From CAYVFM01 sp964546375 (GTDB lineage: Bacteria > Gemmatimonadota > Gemmatimonadetes > Palauibacterales > Palauibacteraceae): a stretch of DNA of 8,535 nucleotides. Location of the stretch: assembly GCA_964546375.1 (NCBI GenBank), contig CAZJJO010000081.1:1-8535 (forward strand). The letters are read 5' to 3'. The position numbers and the translations under genes were made by a program. Below are positions 1 to 5,136 of this stretch, piece after piece. The notes beneath the pieces were generated by a model that worked only from the letters and a program-made list of their open reading frames with translations, did not search any database and was not told where the DNA came from. Position 1 is the first letter of the stretch. Each line of letters starts with the position of its first letter.

Positions 1-1
1 C

Positions 2-1951
2 CGCTCGCCGACCCGGCTGGACCGCGCGGCCCGGGCCGTGTCGGTGGTCGACGGCGGCGACGCCCTGGCGATGGAGCGCCGCACGACCCTGGCCCGGGCC
101 CTGCACACGGTGCCCGGCGTCCAGGTCTCCGACCGCCGCAACTTCTCGCTGGGCGACCGGATCGTGCTCCGGGGCGTGGGCTCACGGGCCCAGTTCGGCG
201 TACGGGGGATCAAGGTGATCGTCGACGGGGTGCCCCTGACCCTGCCGGACGGCCAGACCACGCTCACCAACCTGGACCTGGGCTCGGCCGCCCGGATCGA
301 GGTGCTCCGCGGCCCGGCCTCGGCGCTCTACGGCAACGCCTCGGGCGGCGTGATCCGGATCCGCTCGGGCGGATTCGCCGACGCCCCCGTGGCCCCGAGC
401 GCCCGGCTCACCGTGGGCCAGGACGGCTTCCGGGCCGAGGAGGTCGGCGCCAGCGGACGGGTCGGCGGATGGGACTGGCTGCTGCACGCCCGCCACCTGC
501 GGACCGACGGCTGGCGGCGCCACTCGGCGGCCGAGACCTGGCGGGCCAACCTCGTGGCCCGCCGGGAGCTGGGGTCGGGGGGCGAGCTCCGGGCCGTGCT
601 CAACGCCTTCGACCTGCCCTTCGGCGAGAACCCCAGCTCCCTGCCCCGAGACCGGGCGCTGGCGGAGCCGCGGGCCGCCCGCGACTTCGTCGTGGCCCAG
701 GGCGCGGGCGAGTCGGCCTCCCAGGTCCAGGCCGGCGCCACCCTGCGGACCCCGGTGGGCGGCGGGCTCGACCTCCGGGCCTCGGCCTGGGCGGCGGGCC
801 GGGACCTCCGCAATCCCATCCCGGGCCGGATCATCGACCTGGAGCGGCTCACCGGCGGCGTCCGCCTCGAGGTGGACGGCGGCCCGGACCGGGGGCCGGG
901 CGTGGCCTGGACCGCGGGCCTGGACGCCGAGCTGCAGCGCGACGACCGGCTCGAGTCGGAGAACCTGGGGGGGGACGGGGAGGGCGGGCGGGCCGAGGCC
1001 GGGGCGACGCTGCTGGACCAGCGCGAGACGGTGACCTACGCCGCCCCCTTCCTCCGGGTCCGCGCCCGGCCCTCGACCGACCTCTCGCTGACCGGGGCCC
1101 TCCGCCTCGACGCCTACCGGTTCCAGGCGGACGACCGGCGGCTGGCCGACGGCGACGACTCCGGGCGCCGCGAGATGACGCACCTCAGCCCGTCGGTCGG
1201 CGTCACCTGGTCGCCCGCCCCCGGCGCGTCCCTCTACGCCAACGTGGCCACGGCCTTCGAGACGCCGACCACCTCCGAGCTGTCGAACCGTCCCGACGGC
1301 GGGGCCGGCCTCCACCCGGACCTGGCCCCCCAGACGACCCGGAGCCTGGAGGCCGGCGCCCGGCTGGCCCTCCCCGGCCCCCTGCGGCTGGAGGCCGCCG
1401 TCTACGACGCCGAGGTCGACCGGGCCCTGGTGCCCCGGGAGGGACCCGACGGGCAGGTCTTCTTCCGCAACGCCGGCCGCCTCTCCCGGCGCGGCCTGGA
1501 GGTGCGGGCGGCCTGGCGGCCGGTCGAGCGGTGGGAGGCGACCCTGGCCTACGCCCTCCAGGACTACCGCTTCGATCGGTTCCGGACGCCGGAGGGCGAC
1601 TTCTCCGGCCACGACGAGCCCGGCGTGCCCGGCCACCGGGTGGACGCCTCGGTCTCGGGGCGTCTGCCCGCCGGCTTCCGGGTGGAGCTGGACGCCACCT
1701 GGGTGGACGCCTTCCCCGTGGACGACGCCAACACGGCCTTCGACGTCTCCCGGCGGGTCGTCGACCTCCGGCTGGGCTGGCGGGGCGCGGCCGGCCGCTG
1801 GCGCCTGCGGCCGTTCCTGGGGCTCGACAACCTGCTGGACGAGCGCTACAACGCGTCGGTGATCCCGAACGCCTTCAGGGGCAACTACTTCGAGCCCGCG
1901 CCGGGCCGGAGGGTGTTCGTCGGGCTGGAGGTGGGCGCGCCGCGGCCGTGA
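2..1951 (+). CDS. TonB-dependent outer-membrane receptor, 5'-truncated by the window edge
   Basis: This is the plug and beta-barrel of a TonB-dependent receptor, which takes up a scarce ligand across the outer membrane using energy from TonB-ExbB-ExbD. The frame is open from base 2, and the 12 codons before the first possible start (GTG at 38) already read as plug sequence (TRLDRAARAVSVVDG). The signal peptide, TonB box and start therefore lie left of the window. Counting from base 2, the plug spans about residues 1-122, with TLARALHTVPGVQV, then RGIKVIVDGVPLTLPDGQT from about 68 and LRGPASALYGNASGG at about 102-116. The rest is barrel and ends with the family C-terminal box GLDNLLDERYNAS (about 607-619). 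The last strand ends VGAPRP instead of the usual terminal aromatic residue. The VDGxPxTLPDGQ plus ALYGNASGG combination recalls the YncD/PqqU group, but this is from memory and the ligand is unassigned. The gene converges on the thioredoxin gene with a 13-bp gap. Confidence 0.93.
   Translation, partial: RSPTRLDRAARAVSVVDGGDALAMERRTTLARALHTVPGVQVSDRRNFSLGDRIVLRGVGSRAQFGVRGIKVIVDGVPLTLPDGQTTLTNLDLGSAARIEVLRGPASALYGNASGGVIRIRSGGFADAPVAPSARLTVGQDGFRAEEVGASGRVGGWDWLLHARHLRTDGWRRHSAAETWRANLVARRELGSGGELRAVLNAFDLPFGENPSSLPRDRALAEPRAARDFVVAQGAGESASQVQAGATLRTPVGGGLDLRASAWAAGRDLRNPIPGRIIDLERLTGGVRLEVDGGPDRGPGVAWTAGLDAELQRDDRLESENLGGDGEGGRAEAGATLLDQRETVTYAAPFLRVRARPSTDLSLTGALRLDAYRFQADDRRLADGDDSGRREMTHLSPSVGVTWSPAPGASLYANVATAFETPTTSELSNRPDGGAGLHPDLAPQTTRSLEAGARLALPGPLRLEAAVYDAEVDRALVPREGPDGQVFFRNAGRLSRRGLEVRAAWRPVERWEATLAYALQDYRFDRFRTPEGDFSGHDEPGVPGHRVDASVSGRLPAGFRVELDATWVDAFPVDDANTAFDVSRRVVDLRLGWRGAAGRWRLRPFLGLDNLLDERYNASVIPNAFRGNYFEPAPGRRVFVGLEVGAPRP
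967..992 (+). other. G-quadruplex-type motif inside the receptor gene
   Basis: Five consecutive G-tracts lie on the coding strand: G8 (967-974), G4 (977-980), G3 (982-984), G3 (986-988) and G3 (990-992). They are separated by loops of only 2, 1, 1 and 1 bases. Such short loops favour a parallel quadruplex in the mRNA or non-template strand. The bases encode a glycine-rich stretch (LGGDGEGG) that probably lies in a barrel loop, so the motif may simply reflect Gly codons in GC-rich DNA. No function is shown. Confidence 0.45.
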
Positions 1952-1967
1952 GCGGGGGCTCCGCTCA
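1949..1967. terminator. Hairpin spanning both stop codons of convergent genes, candidate bidirectional terminator
   Basis: The sequence TGAGCGG-GGGCT-CCGCTCA is a perfect 7-bp inverted repeat with a 5-base loop. Its left end is the TGA of the receptor gene and its right end is the reverse-complemented TGA of the thioredoxin gene, so the two stop codons pair at the base of the stem. There is no T-tract on either side, so it is not a classical intrinsic terminator. U-less hairpins between convergent genes are, however, often proposed as terminators in high-GC bacteria. Confidence 0.5.
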
Positions 1968-2513
1968 GCCCTCCAGGTAGGGCTCCAGCTCGGCCAGCAG
2001 CTCCTCGGCCGTCTGGGCGCCGACGTAGCGCTCCCGGATCACGCCCTCGCGGTCGATGAGCAGGGTGGTCGGGTAGCCGCGGGCCCGGTAGTGCTCCATC
2101 ACCCGGCGCCCCCGGCTCCGCCAGATCGGATAGTTGATCCCGTAGCGCTCGGCGAAGGCCCGGATCTCCTCCGGGGTGCCCGAGTCCACCGCCAGCCCGA
2201 CGACCGTCCCGCCCCGGGGCTCGATCTCCTCCTGCAGCTCCACCAGGTCGGGGATCTCGCGGCGGCAGGGCGGACACCAGGTGCCCCACAGGTTGAGCAG
2301 CACCACGCGGCCGCGGTAGTCGGCCAGCGACGCGGTGTCGCCGTCCAGGGTCGGGAAGTCCGCCACCGAGGCCGGGACGGCCATGGATCCGCGAGCCGCG
2401 GCCCCCCGGTCGGACCCGTCCCCTCCACCCCCCGGGCCGAGGGCCGCGTAGAGCGCCACGCCCCCTCCCAGGAGGAGGAGCAGGCCCGCGACGACCAGCG
2501 TCCTTCGGCTCAT
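1965..2513 (-). CDS. Membrane-anchored TlpA/ResA-like thiol-disulfide oxidoreductase
   Basis: This 182-residue protein has one N-terminal hydrophobic segment (about residues 6-25) and a Gly/Ala-rich linker (about 26-48), followed by a thioredoxin fold. The active site is WCPPC, with Cys80 and Cys83 inside NLWGTWCPPCRREIPDL. The cis-proline loop is GYPTT (Pro148), followed by LLIDREGVI. These are the marks of the TlpA/ResA/AhpC-TSA branch, whose members reduce disulfides outside the cytoplasmic membrane, classically of apocytochrome c. There is no cysteine near the signal, so it is an uncleaved anchor or a secreted protein rather than a lipoprotein. The frame stays open far upstream, antisense to the methyltransferase gene. 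The start at 2513 is chosen because the signal anchor begins there and GGAGG stands 8 bases before the ATG. No cytochrome c maturation gene is visible nearby, so the client protein is unknown. It is transcribed divergently from the methyltransferase gene. Confidence 0.9.
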   Translation of the reverse strand: MSRRTLVVAGLLLLLGGGVALYAALGPGGGGDGSDRGAAARGSMAVPASVADFPTLDGDTASLADYRGRVVLLNLWGTWCPPCRREIPDLVELQEEIEPRGGTVVGLAVDSGTPEEIRAFAERYGINYPIWRSRGRRVMEHYRARGYPTTLLIDREGVIRERYVGAQTAEELLAELEPYLEG

Positions 2514-2521
2514 CGAACCGG

Positions 2522-2526
2522 CCTCC
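2522..2526 (-). promoter_or_regulatory. Shine-Dalgarno sequence that fixes the thioredoxin gene start
   Basis: On the minus strand GGAGG lies 8 bases before the ATG at 2513. It separates the true start from an open frame that runs on antisense through the methyltransferase gene. Confidence 0.7.
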
Positions 2527-2534
2527 GATCTTCG

Positions 2535-2560
2535 TCCCCGGGGCCCCGTCGGGCCGGGGA
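2535..2560 (-). promoter_or_regulatory. Bulged hairpin in the leader of the thioredoxin gene
   Basis: Read on the plus strand, TCCCC (2535-2539) pairs with GGGGA (2556-2560). After a 2-base GG bulge, GGCCC (2542-2546) pairs with GGGCC (2551-2555) around a CGTC tetraloop, giving ten base pairs in total. The element ends 21 bases before the thioredoxin start codon and just upstream of its Shine-Dalgarno sequence. It would form in the 5' leader if transcription starts further out. An alternative fold is the 10-bp palindrome CGGGGCCCCG at 2539-2548. No ligand or leader peptide is recognised, and GC-rich DNA produces such stems easily. Confidence 0.3.
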
Positions 2561-2570
2561 GCGGATTCGC

Positions 2571-2590
2571 GGGCTCGGGCCGGGCGGGGG
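2571..2590 (+). other. G-quadruplex-type motif in the divergent intergenic region
   Basis: G-tracts at 2571-2573, 2577-2579, 2582-2584 and 2586-2590 are separated by loops of 3, 2 and 1 bases, which fits the canonical four-tract pattern. It lies about 45-65 bases upstream of the methyltransferase -10 element, on that gene's non-template strand, and upstream of the divergent thioredoxin gene. Any regulatory role is inference. Confidence 0.35.
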
Positions 2591-2633
2591 CTCCGGCCAC
2601 CGGCGGCGCCTCGGACCCGTGGCCGACGGCGCG

Positions 2634-2642
2634 TGGTAAGAT
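2634..2642 (+). promoter_or_regulatory. Extended -10 promoter element for the methyltransferase gene
   Basis: TGG-TAAGAT matches the extended -10 pattern TGn-TAnnnT, and it is one of few AT-richer spots in the region. It predicts transcription from about 2648-2650 and a leader of about 30 bases before the ATG at 2679. No convincing -35 is seen; TCGGAC at 2611-2616 is weak and the 20-base spacing is long. An extended -10 can work without a -35. Confidence 0.45.
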
Positions 2643-2678
2643 AGCGGGGTCCGAGGAAGGCCGCATCGGGGGGAGACG

Positions 2679-3461
2679 ATGGCCGAGGCGCCGAGCGAGG
2701 GTCGGCTCCAGCGCGAGCTGCGGTCCTACTACGGGCCGCTCCTGCCCCACTGGGACCGGAGCCTGCAGGACCGGGGGGACCTGGACTTCTGGCGGCGGGC
2801 GGGGTCCCGTCGGCGGGACGGGGCGGCCCTGGAGCTGGGCGCGGGCAGCGGCCGGGTCACCGAGGTGCTGGCCGAGGACGGGCCGGTGGTCGGCCTCGAC
2901 CTGAACCCCGAGGCGGTGCGGCGGGCCCGGCGGCGGCTCGCCGGCCGGGAGGGGGTCCACCTGCTGGTCGCCGACATGCGGACCTTCCGCCTGGACCGCC
3001 GCTTCGGGCTGGTCGTGGCCGCCAACGACCCCTTCTCGCACCTGCGCACCGACCGGGGCCGCGACCGCGCCCTGGGACGGGTCGCCGCCCACCTGGCCGG
3101 GGAGGGCCGGTTCCTGCTCGACGCCCTCTGGTTCCCGGAGGACTGGGTGGAGGAGGCGGCCGAGCCCGGGGGCAAGGTGGTCCACCAGGAGGCCGGCGGC
3201 GACGGGGAGGGCCCGGCCCTCCGGATCCGCCAGCGCTGGCGCTGCCGCCCCGCCGACCGGACCTGCGTGGCCGAGTTCCGGATGGAGGGCGGGCGGGAGC
3301 CGGTGAGCTCGGTCTTCCGCGGCCGCTGGTGGACGCCGGAGGAGCTGGAGGAGCGGCTCGCCCGGGCCGGCCTCCAGGTCCGGCGCCGCTGGGGCGACTA
3401 CGAGGGCTCGGACTGGGAGCCGGACGCCTCGCACCTGGTGGTGGAGGCCGTCCACGCCTGA
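2679..3461 (+). CDS. Class I SAM-dependent methyltransferase
   Basis: This 260-residue soluble protein transfers a methyl group from S-adenosylmethionine to an unknown acceptor. The Rossmann-fold motifs are clear: motif I LELGAGSGRV (51-60), the acidic residue ending strand 2 in VVGLDLNPEAV (Asp74), motif III LLVADM (95-100), and the motif IV region LVVAANDPFSHL (111-122). A helical lid (about 1-45, with YYGPLLPHWD) precedes the fold. The C-terminal half contains WWTPEELEERLARAGL, the usual late helix, and ends GDYEGSDWEPDASHLVVEAV, a pattern common in the Methyltransf_25-like group. The ATG is preceded by the purine-rich GGGGGGAG at 2668-2675, with only 3 bases between it and the ATG, so the effective pairing probably uses its 5' part. 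It is a single-gene unit, divergent from the thioredoxin gene and convergent with hyuB. The substrate cannot be told from sequence or neighbours. Confidence 0.9.
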   Translation: MAEAPSEGRLQRELRSYYGPLLPHWDRSLQDRGDLDFWRRAGSRRRDGAALELGAGSGRVTEVLAEDGPVVGLDLNPEAVRRARRRLAGREGVHLLVADMRTFRLDRRFGLVVAANDPFSHLRTDRGRDRALGRVAAHLAGEGRFLLDALWFPEDWVEEAAEPGGKVVHQEAGGDGEGPALRIRQRWRCRPADRTCVAEFRMEGGREPVSSVFRGRWWTPEELEERLARAGLQVRRRWGDYEGSDWEPDASHLVVEAVHA

Positions 3462-3480
3462 CGGCCGGCGGCGCCCTCTC

Positions 3481-3500
3481 CCCGGCGGCCGGCCGCCGGG
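3481..3500. terminator. Perfect 20-bp palindrome between convergent genes, candidate shared terminator
   Basis: CCCGGCGGCC is followed directly by its exact reverse complement, with no mismatch over 20 bp. The bases on either side (C3480 and C3501) end the symmetry. It lies 19 bases after the methyltransferase stop and 13 bases beyond the hyuB stop, in a 52-bp gap. As a hairpin it could end transcription from both sides, though no T-tract follows. As a dyad it could also be a protein-binding site. Confidence 0.5.
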
Positions 3501-3513
3501 CCCGCGCCCCGCC

Positions 3514-5136
3514 TCACGCCCCGCCCCATCCGCCGCCGCCGGGCGTCTCCACGCGCAGCACGTCGCCCGGCCGGACCCGGACGGTCCCCTTGGCCGGCAG
3601 CTCCCGGACCTCCCCGTCCCGGATCAGCAGGTCCCGGCCGGCGGCCCCGTCCTCCGCCCCCTCCAGCCCGTACGGTCCCCGCCGGCGCCGGTCGGCCAGC
3701 AGGGTGACGGTGGCCGGGGCCCGGAACGCCAGCTCCCGGACCACGCCGTCCCCCCCGCGGCGGCGCCCGTCGCCGCCCGAGCCGCGCCGGACCCCGTAGC
3801 GCCGCACCCGCAGCGGGCAGGCGTGCTCCAGCGCCTCGACCGGCGTGTTGAGCGTGTTGGTCATGTGGGTGTGGATCGCGTCGGTCCCGTCGCCGCCGGC
3901 CCCGGCGCCGGCGCCGCCGGCCACCGTCTCGTAGTAGGCCCAGCGCCCGCCCCCGTCCGGTCGGCGGCCGCCGACGGCGACGTTGTTCATCGTGCCCTGC
4001 GAGGCCGCCGGGATCCGGTCTGGCCGGGCCCGGGCCAGCGCCCCGAGGACCACGTCCACGACCCGCTGGGAGGTCTCGACGTTGCCGCCCGCGACGGCGG
4101 CCGGGCGGCGGGCGTCCACCAGCGTGCCGGGTCGGGTGACCACCTCCACCGGCTCCATGCATCCGCCGCTCGAGGGGACGTCCTCGCCGGCCAGCGCCCG
4201 CACGACGTAGTGGACCGCCGACACCGTGACGGCGCGGACCGCGTTGATCCCCCCCTCGGCCTGGTCGTCGGTGTCGGTGAAGTCGATCCGCATCTCGTCG
4301 CCGTCCACCGAGAGCTCGACGGCGATCCGGAAGGGTCCGCCCCCGTGGCCGTCGTCCTCCAGGACATCCTCGAAGCGCCAGGCGCCGTCGGGCAGGTCCG
4401 AAAGCACCCGCCGGACGGCCCGGGCGCCGCGACGGTGCAGGGCCGCCATGCAGGCCGCCAGCCCGTCGGCGCCCTCGCGGTCGGCCAGCTCCCGCATCCT
4501 GGCGACGCCCCGCTCCACCGCCGCCCGCTGGGCCCGGAGGTCGCCCGCCCGCTCGTCGGGCGTGCGGACGTTAGCCAGCACCGTCTCGAGCACGCCGCGG
4601 CGGGGCCGGCCCGCCTCCACCAGCTTCACCGGCGGGATCACCAGGCCCTCCTCGTGGACCTCGCGGGCCAGCGCCATCGACCCGGGCGCCGCCCCGCCCA
4701 CGTCGGCGTGGTGCGCCCGGGCCGCCACCCAGCCCAGCCGCCCGTCGTGCCCGTCCCCGTGGACCGGGGCCACCATGGTCACGTCCGGCAGGTGGGTGCC
4801 GCCCCGGAAGGGGTCGTTGAGGATCGCCACGTCGCCGGCGGCCAGCTCCAGCTCCTCGACGCAGGCGCGCACCGAGAGCGGCATGGAGCCGAGGTGCACG
4901 GGGATGTGGGCCGCCTGGGCGGCCATCCGGGCGTCGGCGTCGAAGACGGCGCACGAGTAGTCGCGCCGCTCCTTGATGTTGGGCGAGTAGGCGGTCCGGC
5001 GGAGGACCGTCCCCATCTCCTCCGCGCACGCGGCCAGCAGGTGCCGGACCACCTCGAGGCGGGCCGGGTCCACCGCCGCCTCGCCGCCGGCCCCCGGCGC
5101 CTCCCGTCCCTCCCCGGGCCGACCGCCGCCGCTCAT
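3514..5136 (-). CDS. hyuB: HyuB-type subunit of an ATP-dependent hydantoinase/5-oxoprolinase family enzyme
   Basis: This 540-residue protein fits the hydantoinase B family in length and motifs. Residues 1-22 are a variable Gly-rich leader. Next come DPARLEVVRHLL (23-34), RRTAYSPNIKERRDYSCAVFD (46-66), AAHIPVHLGSMPLSVR (75-90), NDPFRGGTHLPDVT (107-120), HHADVGG (142-148), EGLVIPP (163-169), a SQGTMNN motif (379-385), YYETVAGG (401-408), IHTHMTNTLNTPVEALE (421-437) and the terminal PGGGGWG. HyuB pairs with HyuA to form N-methylhydantoinase, 5-oxoprolinase, caprolactamase or acetophenone-carboxylase-type enzymes, in which HyuA activates the amide or carbonyl with ATP and HyuB helps hydrolyse or carboxylate it. 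The exact substrate cannot be read here. The ATG overlaps the hyuA stop as ATGA (5133-5136), with GGAGGTGG just upstream, so translation is coupled. It is the last gene of the operon. Confidence 0.94.
   Translation of the reverse strand: MSGGGRPGEGREAPGAGGEAAVDPARLEVVRHLLAACAEEMGTVLRRTAYSPNIKERRDYSCAVFDADARMAAQAAHIPVHLGSMPLSVRACVEELELAAGDVAILNDPFRGGTHLPDVTMVAPVHGDGHDGRLGWVAARAHHADVGGAAPGSMALAREVHEEGLVIPPVKLVEAGRPRRGVLETVLANVRTPDERAGDLRAQRAAVERGVARMRELADREGADGLAACMAALHRRGARAVRRVLSDLPDGAWRFEDVLEDDGHGGGPFRIAVELSVDGDEMRIDFTDTDDQAEGGINAVRAVTVSAVHYVVRALAGEDVPSSGGCMEPVEVVTRPGTLVDARRPAAVAGGNVETSQRVVDVVLGALARARPDRIPAASQGTMNNVAVGGRRPDGGGRWAYYETVAGGAGAGAGGDGTDAIHTHMTNTLNTPVEALEHACPLRVRRYGVRRGSGGDGRRRGGDGVVRELAFRAPATVTLLADRRRRGPYGLEGAEDGAAGRDLLIRDGEVRELPAKGTVRVRPGDVLRVETPGGGGWGGA

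Noticed and set aside
182..1636. A 484-residue minus-strand open frame opposite the receptor gene
   Set aside because: The composition is Gly/Pro/Arg/Val-rich without motifs, and the plus strand encodes an unmistakable receptor.
38..1951. GTG at 38 as the true start of the receptor gene
   Set aside because: The frame is open back to base 2 and the codons before 38 already encode plug-domain sequence. A receptor also needs a signal peptide, which is absent. The gene is cut by the window edge.
2464..2475. CCTCCCAGGAGG inverted repeat
   Set aside because: It arises from consecutive Leu codons of the thioredoxin signal anchor; the arms are short and leave only a 2-base loop.
2514..3455. A 314-codon N-terminal extension of the thioredoxin frame
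   Set aside because: It runs antisense through the intergenic region and the whole methyltransferase gene and has no recognisable domain. The signal anchor and a good Shine-Dalgarno sequence mark the start at 2513.
3880..3925. GC-only near-repeats that look like a microsatellite
   Set aside because: They encode the Gly/Ala-rich stretch between YYETVAGG and the THMTNTLNTPVEALE motif of HyuB, a normal feature of the family; the repeats follow from Gly/Ala codons.
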